NCBI RefSeq assembly: GCF_030410485.1
Contig: NZ_JAUHHC010000003.1
Location: 620,001 to 684,000, forward strand
DNA length: 64,000 nucleotides
Direction of reading: 5' to 3'
Source: Roseateles violae
GTDB lineage: Bacteria > Pseudomonadota > Gammaproteobacteria > Burkholderiales > Burkholderiaceae_C
The position numbers and the translations under genes are program-made. The notes under the pieces were generated by a model that worked only from the letters and a program-made list of their open reading frames with translations, searched no databases and was not told the DNA's origin. Numbering within the stretch: position 1 is the stretch's first letter; every line of letters starts with the position of its first letter. Positions 56,542-64,000 of the stretch are shown piece after piece.

Positions 56542-57428
56542 GCTGGCCCGGCGTCGAGCTCTGGTGGGACGGCCCCAGCCAGCTGGCCGAGAGCCCGCTG
56601 TGGTCGCCGGTCGAGCGCTGCTTCTTTTGGGTCGACATCCGCGCCCGGCGCGTCTGGCGCCATGAGGGCTCGGCGCGGCCGGCGGCCTTCTGGCAGCTGG
56701 CGCAGGCGGTCGGCAGCATCGCCCTGCGGGAAGGCGGCGGCCTGATCGCGGCCCTGGAAGACGGCGTCTATGCGCTCGATCTCTTCGAGGGCGGCCGCTT
56801 CGAGTCGAGGCTGCTGGCCGCCGCGCCGCATGGCCCGGGCGTGCGCTTCAACGATGGTCGCTGCGACCGCCAGGGTCGCTTCTGGGTCGGCAGCATGGAC
56901 GAGCGGCCGGGCCAGCCGCGCCAGGCGCTGGGCCGGCTGGCACGCCTGTCGCGCGCGGGCGAGACCGACCAGCCCTGGCAGCCGCCCTTGAAGGTCGCGA
57001 TGCGGGTGCCCAACGGTCTGGGCTTCAGCCCGGCCGGCGACAAGCTCTATTTCAGCGATTCGGACCCGGCACTGGCGCGGGTCTGGGTCTGCGACTACGA
57101 CACCGAGCGCGGCCAGGCGCGCACGCCGCAGCCCTTCATCGCCCAGCTGCCCGTCGGCCGGCCCGATGGCGCGGCCGTCGACGCCGAGGGCGGTTACTGG
57201 ATCTGCGCCAACGACGGCGCCGCCGTGCTGCGCTACACGCCCGACGGCCGGCTCGACCGCCGCATCGATCTACCCGTTGCCAAGCCGACGATGTGCGCCT
57301 TCGGCGGCCCGGATATGCGCAGCCTGCTGATCACCTCGATGCAGGGGCCGCAGGCCCAGCCCCTGGCCGGCGCCCTGTTCGCCTTGCGGCCCGGCGTGCC
57401 GGGCCTGGCCGAGACCCCGTACCGATGA
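56538..57428 (+). CDS. SMP-30/gluconolactonase-like lactonase, probable galactarolactone lactonase
   Basis: 296 residues, starting with a 4-base overlap with udh. Six-bladed propeller motifs: [19 protein letters not shown] with the metal Glu, [19 protein letters not shown] (Asn and Asp ligands), [19 protein letters not shown] (Asn) and [19 protein letters not shown] (Asp). It would open the lactone made by Udh to give galactarate or glucarate. Tight coupling with udh makes this reaction more likely than gluconolactone hydrolysis. Confidence 0.88.
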   Translation: MSWPGVELWWDGPSQLAESPLWSPVERCFFWVDIRARRVWRHEGSARPAAFWQLAQAVGSIALREGGGLIAALEDGVYALDLFEGGRFESRLLAAAPHGPGVRFNDGRCDRQGRFWVGSMDERPGQPRQALGRLARLSRAGETDQPWQPPLKVAMRVPNGLGFSPAGDKLYFSDSDPALARVWVCDYDTERGQARTPQPFIAQLPVGRPDGAAVDAEGGYWICANDGAAVLRYTPDGRLDRRIDLPVAKPTMCAFGGPDMRSLLITSMQGPQAQPLAGALFALRPGVPGLAETPYR

Positions 57429-57453
57429 CGACGACGACACAGGAGACGACACC

Positions 57454-58419
57454 ATGACCCTCATCCACAAGCTCGTGCTGGCGGCGCTCGCGGCCTGCGC
57501 CGCCCAGGCCCAGGCGCTCGAATTCCGCTCGGCCGATGTGCACAACGCCGACGACTATCCGACCGTGGTCGCGGTCAAGCAGATGAGCGAGCTGCTGGCC
57601 CAGCGCAGCGGCGGCAGGTACAAGATCAAGGTCTTCAACAAGGGCGCCCTGGGCACCGAGAAGGAGACCATCGACCAGCTGAAGATCGGCGCGCTGGACA
57701 TGGCTCGGGTCAACATCAGCCCGATGAACGCGATCTGCGCGAAGACGCAGGTGCCGACCCTGCCCTTTCTGTTCCGCTCGGTCGAGCATATGCGCCAGGT
57801 GCTGGACGGCCCCATCGGCGAGGAGATCCTGAAGAGCTGCGAGGACAAGGGCTTTGTCGGCCTGGCCTTCTACGACAGCGGCGCGCGCTCGATCTACGGC
57901 CGCAAGGCGATCAAGACGGCGGCCGATGCCAAGGGCATCAAGCTGCGCGTGCAGCAGTCGGACCTGTGGGTGGCCGTCGCCGCCGCCATGGGCGCCAACC
58001 CGACGCCGATGCCGATCGGCGAGGTCTACACCGGCCTGAAGACCGGCCTGATCGATGCGGCCGAGAACAACCTGCCCTCGTTCGAGGGCTTCAAGCATTA
58101 CGAGGCGGTCAAGTTCTTCTCCAGGACCGAGCATTCGATGGCGCCCGAGATGCTGCTGATGAGCAAGAAGGTGTTCGACAAGCTGCCGCCCGCCGACCAG
58201 CAGCTGATCCGCGCGGCGGCCCGGGAGTCGGTGGCCTTCCAGCGCAGGAAATGGGACGAGCAGGAGGCCAAGTCCCTGGCGGCCGTCCAGGCCGGCGGCG
58301 CGCAAATCGTCGAGGTCGACAAGGCCGCCTTCCAGGCCGCGATGGCGCCGGTCTATGCCAAGTTCGTCAACACGCCCGACCTGCAGCGCCTGGTCAAGGC
58401 GGTGCAGGACGCCAAGTGA
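57454..58419 (+). CDS. dctP: TRAP transporter substrate-binding protein DctP
   Basis: 321 residues with signal peptide [21 protein letters not shown]. DctP motifs: [79 protein letters not shown] split over two segments, and the [18 protein letters not shown] specificity loop with the ligand-binding Arg/Asn. This is the uronate-binding subclass by context (next to udh): D-galacturonate or glucuronate is the expected ligand. ACAGGAGACGACACC precedes the ATG. Confidence 0.9.
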   Translation: MTLIHKLVLAALAACAAQAQALEFRSADVHNADDYPTVVAVKQMSELLAQRSGGRYKIKVFNKGALGTEKETIDQLKIGALDMARVNISPMNAICAKTQVPTLPFLFRSVEHMRQVLDGPIGEEILKSCEDKGFVGLAFYDSGARSIYGRKAIKTAADAKGIKLRVQQSDLWVAVAAAMGANPTPMPIGEVYTGLKTGLIDAAENNLPSFEGFKHYEAVKFFSRTEHSMAPEMLLMSKKVFDKLPPADQQLIRAAARESVAFQRRKWDEQEAKSLAAVQAGGAQIVEVDKAAFQAAMAPVYAKFVNTPDLQRLVKAVQDAK

Positions 58420-58913
58420 GCCGCGCCTTCACGCGCCTGTGCGCCGCGCTGTCGAAGGCGGCGCTGATGCTGGCCGTCGTCGGCCTGATCGCCGTCGTGC
58501 TGAGCGTGCAGTTCCAGGTCGTCGGCCGCTATCTGTTCAACGACACGCCGACCTGGGCCGAGGCGCTGGCGATGCTGCTGGTGCTCTATGTGACGGCGCT
58601 GGGCGTGGCGGTCGGCGTGCGCGATGCCGGCCATATCGGCCTGGAATCGCTGATCGCCCTGCTGCCCGAGGCCTGGCGTCGCCGCTTCGAACTGTTGATC
58701 CATGCGCTGGTCGCGCTGTTCGGCGCGCTGATGGCCGACAGCGGCTGGCAATGGGCGACGCTGAAATGGGATGAACGCAAACCGATGCTGGGCCTGCCCG
58801 AGGGCGTCGACTACCTGCCGCTGGTGATCGCCGGCGCGCTGATCGTGCTGTTCTCGATCGAGCATATCGTCGCGCTCCTGCGCGGCGTCGAGGTGAAGCC
58901 GGCATGGAACTGA
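58416..58913 (+). CDS. dctQ: TRAP transporter small permease DctQ (GTG start)
   Basis: 165 residues with a GTG start at 58416 overlapping the dctP stop (GTGA). Four hydrophobic helices, with [22 protein letters not shown] and [14 protein letters not shown] characteristic of DctQ. No upstream ATG in frame gives a sensible N-terminus. It overlaps dctM by 10 bases. Confidence 0.88.
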   Translation: MSRAFTRLCAALSKAALMLAVVGLIAVVLSVQFQVVGRYLFNDTPTWAEALAMLLVLYVTALGVAVGVRDAGHIGLESLIALLPEAWRRRFELLIHALVALFGALMADSGWQWATLKWDERKPMLGLPEGVDYLPLVIAGALIVLFSIEHIVALLRGVEVKPAWN

Positions 58914-60193
58914 CGGTGCTCGCGATCAGCTTCGCCGCCCTGCTCTTGCTGGGCGTGCCGGTCGCCTTCGCGATCGGCCTGTCCTCGGTCGCGACCATCG
59001 TCGCGGCCGGCCTGCCGGTGGCCGTTGTGTTCCAGAAGATGGTCGGCGGCATGCAGGTGTTTTCCTTCCTGGCGATCCCCTTCTTCGTCTTTGCCGGCGA
59101 GCTGATGCTGTACGGCGGTATTGCCGACCGCATCGTGCGCTTCGCCAACAGCCTGGTCGGCCATGTGCGCGGCGGCCTGGGCATGAGCAATGTGGTCGGC
59201 TGCACCTTGTTCGGCGGCGTCGCCGGCTCGCCGCTGGCCGATGTGTCGGCGATGGGCTCGGTGATGATCCCGCTGATGAAGAAGGAGGGCTATCACGCCG
59301 ACTATGCGGTCAATGTGACGACCCATGCGGCCCTGGTCGGCGCGCTGATGCCGACCTCGCACAATCTGATCATCTTCACGCTCGCCACCGCCGGACTCGC
59401 CGCCGTCAGCGTGTTCAACCTGATCCTGGCGGCGCTGATCCCGGCTCTGCTGCTGACGATCGCCAATCTGGCGGCCGCCTATGGCGTGGCGGTCAAGCGC
59501 GGCTATCCGACCCATGGCGCCTTCCCCGGCTGGAAGGCCGTGCTGGCCGCCTTCATCGCCGCGCTGCCGGGCCTGCTGATCGTCGTCATCATCCTGGCCG
59601 GCATCCTGAGCGGCGTGTTCACCGCCACCGAATCGGCGGCGACGGCGGTGTTCTGGGCCCTGCTGGTCACGACCCTGGTCTACCGCAGCCTGAGCTGGCC
59701 GCATTTCCTCAAGGCCTGCGCCAAGGCCTGCAAGACGACCGGCGTCGTGCTGCTGCTGATCGGCATCTCCTCGGCCTTCGGCTACTTCATGGCGCTGTAC
59801 GAGGTGCCGCAGAAGACCGGCGCGCTGATGCAGTCGGTCAGCAACTCGCCCTGGGTGATCTTCCTGATGGTCAATGTGCTGCTGTTCCTGCTCGGCACCT
59901 TCCTGGACATGGCGGCGACCATCCTGATCTGCACGCCGATCTTCCTGCCGATCTGCCAGCAGTTCGGCATGGACCCGCACCAGTTCGGCATCATGATGCT
60001 GATCAACTGCGCGCTGGGCCTGAACACGCCGCCGGTCGGCACGACCCAGTTCATCGGCTGCGCGATCGGCGAGATCTCGGTGGGCCAGGTGATGCGCTCG
60101 ATCCTGCCCTTCTACGGCGCGCTGATCGCGACCCTGCTGCTGGTCAGCTATGTGCCGGCCGTCTCGCTGTGGCTGCCGGCGCTGTTCAAGTGA
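58904..60193 (+). CDS. dctM: TRAP transporter large permease DctM
   Basis: 429 residues, about twelve helices. Motifs: LLLLGVPVAFAIGLSS, LAIPFFVFAGELMLYGGIADRIVRF in two parts, GTLFDMAA-like GTFLDMAATILICTPIFLPI and GLNTPPVGTTQF. It forms the Na+-driven transport unit with DctQ in the inner membrane. It closes the udh-lactonase-dctPQM operon and ends 13 bases before the convergent DUF2789 gene. Confidence 0.93.
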   Translation: MELTVLAISFAALLLLGVPVAFAIGLSSVATIVAAGLPVAVVFQKMVGGMQVFSFLAIPFFVFAGELMLYGGIADRIVRFANSLVGHVRGGLGMSNVVGCTLFGGVAGSPLADVSAMGSVMIPLMKKEGYHADYAVNVTTHAALVGALMPTSHNLIIFTLATAGLAAVSVFNLILAALIPALLLTIANLAAAYGVAVKRGYPTHGAFPGWKAVLAAFIAALPGLLIVVIILAGILSGVFTATESAATAVFWALLVTTLVYRSLSWPHFLKACAKACKTTGVVLLLIGISSAFGYFMALYEVPQKTGALMQSVSNSPWVIFLMVNVLLFLLGTFLDMAATILICTPIFLPICQQFGMDPHQFGIMMLINCALGLNTPPVGTTQFIGCAIGEISVGQVMRSILPFYGALIATLLLVSYVPAVSLWLPALFK

Positions 60194-60206
60194 GGCGCCG
60201 GCGCGC

Positions 60207-60437
60207 TCAGCGCAGGGCCAGGTTCAGCTGATCGACGACCTCGGCCCAGTCGGCGTCGTCGCGCCATTCCTCCTTCAGCAGGCTGGCCTGCGCCGGCGTC
60301 CAGAACGGCGCCTGGTGCAAGAGCAGCTCGGCGGACAGCGGACGGTAGCGCTGGATGAAGTCGCGGATGCTGGCATCGTCGTTGGGCAGGCCCAGCTGGG
60401 CGAACAGTTCGGAGAAGCGGTGGTGGCTGGCTTCCAT
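60207..60437 (-). CDS. DUF2789 family small protein
   Basis: 76 residues, AAGGAG 9 bases before the ATG at 60437. Sequence MEASHHRFSELFAQLGLPND ... RPLSAELLLHQAPFWTPAQ ... EEWRDDADWAEVVDQLNLALR matches the DUF2789 pattern. It is helical, acidic and cytosolic, with no known function. It lies 38 bases downstream of the metallopeptidase gene and may be its operon partner. Confidence 0.85.
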   Translation of the reverse strand: MEASHHRFSELFAQLGLPNDDASIRDFIQRYRPLSAELLLHQAPFWTPAQASLLKEEWRDDADWAEVVDQLNLALR

Positions 60438-60475
60438 GGCGGGGCTCCTTCTTGTACCTGGATTCAAGCAGAAAA

Positions 60476-61633
60476 TCAGTCCTTGGCGGGCGGCTTGCTG
60501 GCGGTCTTCTTCGCCCGCGCCGGTCGCCGCGGCTTGGCCGGCGGCGGCGCTGCCGGCTCGCTGCCAAACTGCATCGGCGCCTCGCCGCGCCGCACCGCGG
60601 CGATCAGCCGGTGGATGAAATCCAGCTTCTCGACCACCGGTGCCGGCATGGTGAAAGGATAGCTGTCGCGCGTGCCCAGGCTGCGGTTCATCGAGTTGAT
60701 CAGCTGCGAGACCGGCAGCCATTGCTCGATCAGGGCCGGGACCAGCGGCGCGGCCGGATCGAGCGGCGCCGGCTGCACCCGCGCGCCGCCCGGCAGCGCC
60801 TGCTCCAGCCGCAGCCCCCAGGCCGCCGCGGTCTCCAGCCCGTCGTGCAGATGCAGATAGTGGGCCCAGCATTCGGCCCAGTCTTCCCAGGGGTGGGCGC
60901 TGGCATAGGCACTGACGAAGCGCTGCGGCCAGTCGGCCAGCGGCGCCGCATAGTGGCGCTGCAGCGCCTGGCCGTAGTCGGCGCGCTCGTCGCCGAACAG
61001 GCGGCGGTACTCGGCGATCCATGGTGATTCGCGCAGCAGCCGGTCCCAGTAGTAATGGCCGATCTCATGGCGGAAATGCCCGAGCACCGTGCGATAGGGC
61101 TCGTGCATATCGCTGCGGATGCGCTCGCGCTCGTCGTCGTCGGCCTCGGCGATGTTCAGGGTGATCACGCCGTCGCTGTGGCCGGTCATCACCGGCTGCT
61201 TCGGTGTCAGGCTTTCCATCAAGCGAAAGGACAGGCCGTGGCGCGGATCGCTGCTGCGCGGCCGCACCGGCAGGCCCAGCACCAGCAGGCCGTAGATCAG
61301 CCGCCGCTTCGCTTGCTCGATGCGCGCCCAGCGCTCGACATTGAGCGGCTGGTCCAGCGCGGGGATCAGCTCGCTGCAGGCGCAGCTGAGGCACAGCGAG
61401 CCGGCATCACCGGCCGGCAGCATCCAGTTGCAGACCTGACGCTCGCGGTAGTTGGCGCAGGGCTTCTGCGCCGCGCCGCCATCGAGGCGCTGCCAGCGGC
61501 CCTCTGCATCGATATCGAAGGCCACCAGCGCCAGCTCGGACGGCACGAAGCCCAGGGCGGCGCCGCAGCGGTCACAGGCGATGTTCTCGAAGAAGAGGCG
61601 CTGGCCGCAGCGAGCGCAGGTGAAGGTCCGCAT
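60476..61633 (-). CDS. Zinc-ribbon zinc metallopeptidase (Peptidase_Mx-like)
   Basis: 385 residues from the ATG at 61633 (MRTFTCARCGQRLFFEN). An N-terminal zinc ribbon has C6, C9, C20 and C23, with further cysteines C59, C68, C81, C84 and C86. The peptidase-like core has H169-E170-I-G-H173 in FRHEIGHYYWDRL, plus YASAHPWEDWAECWAHYLH with a possible third ligand Glu. The C-terminus is a basic, Pro/Ala/Lys-rich tail (from about 355), possibly nucleic-acid binding. Proteins of this type are annotated as putative zinc-binding metallopeptidases; substrates are unknown. No signal peptide. Confidence 0.85.
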   Translation of the reverse strand: MRTFTCARCGQRLFFENIACDRCGAALGFVPSELALVAFDIDAEGRWQRLDGGAAQKPCANYRERQVCNWMLPAGDAGSLCLSCACSELIPALDQPLNVERWARIEQAKRRLIYGLLVLGLPVRPRSSDPRHGLSFRLMESLTPKQPVMTGHSDGVITLNIAEADDDERERIRSDMHEPYRTVLGHFRHEIGHYYWDRLLRESPWIAEYRRLFGDERADYGQALQRHYAAPLADWPQRFVSAYASAHPWEDWAECWAHYLHLHDGLETAAAWGLRLEQALPGGARVQPAPLDPAAPLVPALIEQWLPVSQLINSMNRSLGTRDSYPFTMPAPVVEKLDFIHRLIAAVRRGEAPMQFGSEPAAPPPAKPRRPARAKKTASKPPAKD

Positions 61634-61666
61634 ACCGGCCACCCCCGAGGAAGCGCCGACAAACAA

Positions 61667-61690
61667 AGGGACGACCCAGGGGCCGTCCCT
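61667..61690 (-). terminator. Hairpin terminator after csbD
   Basis: On the minus strand AGGGACG and CGTCCCT pair (7 bp, 10-base loop), followed by TTGTTTG. It lies 22 bases beyond the CsbD stop and upstream of the metallopeptidase gene. Confidence 0.55.
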
Positions 61691-61711
61691 CGCTGCGGCG
61701 AAATGACTCTA

Positions 61712-61903
61712 TCAAGGCTTGCGGCCCGCGGCGGAGTCCTTCATCGCTTCCTTGGCATCGCCATAGCTCTTCTGCGCCTTGCCCTCGGCCTGCTTGGCCA
61801 GGCCCTTGGCCTGCTGTTCGGTGCTGCCGACGACCTCGCCGGCCTTGCGTTGCACCTTGCCGGCGGCGTCCTTGACGGCGCCCTTGACTTGGTCCTTGTT
61901 CAT
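61712..61903 (-). CDS. CsbD-family stress protein
   Basis: 63 residues: MNKDQVKGAVKDAAGKVQRK then GEVVGSTEQQAKGLAKQAEG and KAQKSYGDAKEAMKDSAAGRKP. It is Lys/Ala/Gly-rich and predicted disordered or helical, as in CsbD proteins, which are induced by general stress and have no known biochemical role. GAGGAACAAGGT precedes the ATG. Confidence 0.92.
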   Translation of the reverse strand: MNKDQVKGAVKDAAGKVQRKAGEVVGSTEQQAKGLAKQAEGKAQKSYGDAKEAMKDSAAGRKP

Positions 61904-62030
61904 ACCTTGTTCCTCGCTGGGTCGGATGAATGAATGGATGAGAAATGATGGCTAGCACCGGTGGCGCCTCGCGCCGCCCGGCGTGAACAAAGCTTAGGCC
62001 GCGAGCCCGGCCGCGCTTGAGGGACTTGAC

Positions 62031-62058
62031 GATGGCCGGCGGTCGGCCGGCTCCTACA
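62031..62058 (-). repeat. Single REP-like palindromic element
   Basis: On the minus strand TTGTAGGAGCCGGC is followed by a loop and the complementary GCCGGC (stem 62035-62040 with 62046-62051). A GTAGGAG head joined to a short GC stem is the form of extragenic REP sequences in Pseudomonas, Xanthomonas and relatives. Only one copy was seen here. Confidence 0.35.
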
Positions 62059-62159
62059 AAGCTGGCGGCAGGCAGGCAACACCCGACCCGCAAATCGATC
62101 GACGCCCGGGGCGGATTGGGCCGATACTGAGGCAAGCAACATCGATTGGGGGGATAGCA

Positions 62160-62624
62160 ATGAAGACTGCTCCGACGCTGATGAAGTCCTGGCTGGCGCT
62201 GGCCTTGGCCGCGACGCTGGGCCTGCCGGCCCTGGCCCAGACGACGCCGACGGCGGCCCCGGCCGCCAGCGCGCCGCGCGCCGCCAAGCCGCCCAAGGAC
62301 GTGGCCTCGAAACCGGGCCCGGGCGAGGTGGCGCCGACGCCGGCCGAGATCGCCGCCTCGAAGAACTGGGGCGCGACCAACCCGGCCTTCAAGGCGGTCG
62401 AGACCTCGCGCGCGCCGGGCCTCGAACGTCCACGCCAGCAGGTGGTGCCGCAGGTCAACGTGCCCTTCCGCGGCAAGGGCGATACCTCGACGCCCGGCGC
62501 CATCGTGCCCGGCGGCGTCGACGACAGCGCCGCCCGCTGCCTGGCCTCGACCAGCCCCGAGCAGCGCCGCGCCTGCGAACAGGCGGCCCGCGAGGCCGAG
62601 GCCAAACGCAACGGCAATCGTTGA
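62160..62624 (+). CDS. Secreted/periplasmic Ala-Pro-rich protein of unknown function
   Basis: 154 residues with signal peptide MKTAPTLMKSWLALALAATLGLPALAQ. The mature part is low-complexity (TPTAAPAASAPRAAKPPKD), then a more regular GVDDSAARCLASTSPEQRRACEQAAREAEAKR with two cysteines that could pair. I recognise no family. TTGGGGGGATAGCA precedes the ATG. The stop overlaps the next gene's TTG start, so the two are translated together. Confidence 0.75.
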   Translation: MKTAPTLMKSWLALALAATLGLPALAQTTPTAAPAASAPRAAKPPKDVASKPGPGEVAPTPAEIAASKNWGATNPAFKAVETSRAPGLERPRQQVVPQVNVPFRGKGDTSTPGAIVPGGVDDSAARCLASTSPEQRRACEQAAREAEAKRNGNR

Positions 62625-63319
62625 ACGGCCGGCTCGCCGCCGCCGCACTGCTGCTGTCGGCGGCGCTGCCGCCGTCGACGGCCGGGGCGCAAACGAATGA
62701 AGCCGAGCCGGCGCCGAGCACCGAGCCGGCGCCGGACACGGCGGGCATCCAGCGCGACACCGCCTACTTCGTCGCTTACCAGTTCGCCGCCGTCGGCCTG
62801 ATCTCGCTGTGGCCGCAGAGCGAGACGCATTACTCGAAAGAGATCGGCTTCGATCGCTGGTACTACAACGTCACCCATCCGCACTGGGACAGCGACCGCG
62901 CGGTCGTCAACTATGTGCTGCACCCTTACTGGGGCGCCGGCTACTACACCCGGGCACGCGAGCGCGGCCTGGGCCGCGGCAACGCCTTCTGGTACTCGGC
63001 CCTGCTCTCGACGATCTTCGAATATGGTGCCGAGGCCATGGTCGAGCAGGTCTCCTACCAGGACCTGATCGTCACCCCGGTGTTGGGCTCGCTGCTGGGC
63101 GAGTATGTGTTCACGCCGCTGCGCCAGCGCGTCCGGGCCAAGGACGGCCCGCTCGACGGCTGGGACCGGCTGACCCTGATCCTGACCGACCCGCTGGGCT
63201 CGATCAACGAGGCGGTCGACGCCAGCCTGGGCATCCAGTCGCAGCTGACGCTGGCGCCGCAATGGGCGGCGCCGGCCCGCCACCCGGGCTGGGGCCTGCA
63301 ATGGCGCATCGTCTGGTGA
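62621..63319 (+). CDS. DUF3943-family envelope protein (TTG start)
   Basis: 232 residues from the TTG at 62621, which overlaps the preceding stop (TTGA). The signal peptide is NGRLAAAALLLSAALPPSTAGA. DUF3943-like motifs: YFVAYQFAAVGLISLWP, THPHWDSDRAVVNYVLHPYWGAGYY, YSALLSTIFEYGAEA and QVSYQDLIVTPVLGSLLGEYVF. Hydrophobic helices inside a secreted protein suggest outer-membrane or periplasmic-membrane association. Function unknown; coupling to the preceding secreted protein suggests a pair. Confidence 0.75.
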   Translation: MNGRLAAAALLLSAALPPSTAGAQTNEAEPAPSTEPAPDTAGIQRDTAYFVAYQFAAVGLISLWPQSETHYSKEIGFDRWYYNVTHPHWDSDRAVVNYVLHPYWGAGYYTRARERGLGRGNAFWYSALLSTIFEYGAEAMVEQVSYQDLIVTPVLGSLLGEYVFTPLRQRVRAKDGPLDGWDRLTLILTDPLGSINEAVDASLGIQSQLTLAPQWAAPARHPGWGLQWRIVW

Positions 63320-63368
63320 GTCTCCGGAGGCCGCTACGATCGGGCCATCGACCGAACGGGGATCCGAG

Positions 63369-64000
63369 ATGACATCCGAGACTGTGGCCCTGCGCGATGC
63401 GCAGCTGACGATTTCCGAGGACGGCATTGCGCTGTTCATGCACCAGCGGCCCGCCGCGCGCAATGCGCTGTCCATGGCGCTGCGCCAGGACTATCAGGAC
63501 ATGCTGGCCCGCGTGCAGGCCGATCGGCGGGTGCGCGTGCTGGTCATCAGCGGCTCCGGCGGCAGCTTCTGCGCCGGCGGCGATCTGAAGGCGCTGAAGG
63601 AGCGCCACGAGAGTGCCGACCCGGAGGTCCGCTCGCCGGACGCAATGCGCCGGCGCATGCGCGAGGCCCATGTCTGGGTGGAGCAGCTGCGCTCGCTGGA
63701 GCTGCCGGTGATCGCCGCCGTCGACGGCCCGGCCTATGGCGCCGGCTTTTCGATCGCGCTGGCGGCCGACTTCGTGCTGGCCTCGACGCGCGCCTCCTTC
63801 TGCATGTCCTTCGCCAAGGTCGGCCTGGTGCCGGACTTCGGCGCGCTGTACATGCTGCCGCGCGCGGTCGGCCTGACCATGGCCAAGGAGCTGGCCTTCA
63901 GCGCGCGCCGCGTCGGCGTCGAGGAGGCGCAGCGCCTGGGCATCGTCCATGCGGTGCACGAGCCGGAGGCGCTGGACGAGGCGGCGCAGCGCTTTGCGCA
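63369..64000 (+). CDS. Enoyl-CoA hydratase/isomerase family protein (3' end outside window)
   Basis: The first 210 residues are present. Crotonase motifs: HQRPAARNALSMALRQDY, oxyanion-hole ISGSGGSFCAGGDLKALKE, and VIAAVDGPAYGAGFSIALAADFVLAS with the second oxyanion Gly. The usual hydratase glutamates are not obvious in the SFAKVGLVPDFGALYMLPR region, where D replaces the common second Glu, so isomerase or another crotonase activity is possible. The start ATG at 63369 is the only good candidate. Confidence 0.9.
   Translation, partial: MTSETVALRDAQLTISEDGIALFMHQRPAARNALSMALRQDYQDMLARVQADRRVRVLVISGSGGSFCAGGDLKALKERHESADPEVRSPDAMRRRMREAHVWVEQLRSLELPVIAAVDGPAYGAGFSIALAADFVLASTRASFCMSFAKVGLVPDFGALYMLPRAVGLTMAKELAFSARRVGVEEAQRLGIVHAVHEPEALDEAAQRFA

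Noticed and set aside
1-64000. tRNA/rRNA genes, CRISPR arrays, transposases, integrases, phage genes or attachment sites
   Set aside because: None recognised on either strand; no cloverleaf with anticodon arm, no spaced direct-repeat array beyond the four short repeats at 15958, and no mobile-element protein.

Overview
The window is very GC-rich (around 70% by eye), gene-dense bacterial DNA with no rRNA, tRNA, CRISPR or insertion sequence that I can see. Two Bug-type (tripartite tricarboxylate) binding proteins, a paired cphA'/cphA locus, an ada-alkB operon and the codon use all point to a betaproteobacterium of the order Burkholderiales, probably a plant- or soil-associated Roseateles/Pelomonas/Mitsuaria-like lineage. 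That placement is inference from gene content, not from a marker gene.

Layout. (1) 1-5.9 kb: a cyanophycin locus, with a zinc-ribbon ABC exporter running left off the edge and divergent cphA' and cphA. (2) 5.9-11.4 kb: an M28 peptidase, a thioredoxin-reductase-like flavoprotein with a cyclic-nucleotide-type sensor domain, and an ada / 2OG-oxygenase / alkB alkylation-repair operon. (3) 11.5-18.0 kb: a hybrid PAS histidine kinase, a vanadium-haloperoxidase-like protein fused to a DUF3455 domain, a methyltransferase, and a divergent BTAD/TPR (SARP-like) activator whose upstream region carries four exactly phased direct repeats. (4) 18.0-24.0 kb: an FCD-type GntR regulator with a fused FAD/Fe-S oxidase, divergent from an alanine/serine-glyoxylate-type aminotransferase and a Bug protein. 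(5) 24-29.8 kb: an MBL-fold hydrolase, a MarR regulator with a divergent MATE pump, a cytosolic PBP-like protein divergent from an FAH-family hydrolase and a second Bug protein.

(6) 29.8-60.2 kb is a pectin/galacturonate utilisation island. An IclR regulator (KdgR-like) is followed by a long leftward run kduI-kduD-togMNAB-ogl-pectinesterase. A rightward TonB receptor, rhamnogalacturonan acetylesterase and S9 peptidase come next. A second leftward operon holds kdgK, a PL1-like pectate lyase, a PL10 pectate lyase and an esterase; its rightward partner is uronate dehydrogenase, a lactonase and TRAP dctPQM. Three sites resembling the KdgR operator (TGAAACA-NN-GTTTCA type) lie exactly at the control points: before the IclR gene, between kduI and the TonB receptor, and between kdgK and udh. 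The island therefore encodes import and lysis of oligogalacturonides, the isomerase branch (KduI, KduD, KdgK) and an oxidative galacturonate branch (Udh, lactonase). KDPG aldolase and galactarate dehydratase are not in the window.

Splitting the island at 45.4-50.9 kb is an unrelated operon: a hemerythrin-domain protein, 2-oxoacid/acetoin-dehydrogenase-type E1 alpha and beta, and a possible 33-residue membrane peptide, divergent from a MalT-like LuxR activator. It has no E2 or E3.

(7) 60.2-64 kb: DUF2789, a zinc-ribbon metallopeptidase, CsbD, two envelope/secreted proteins of unknown function, and an enoyl-CoA hydratase cut by the right edge.

The candidates most worth following as undescribed biology are the haloperoxidase-DUF3455/methyltransferase module with its phased-repeat operator, the structured leader with a 37-codon ORF before the TonB receptor, and the E1-hemerythrin operon.
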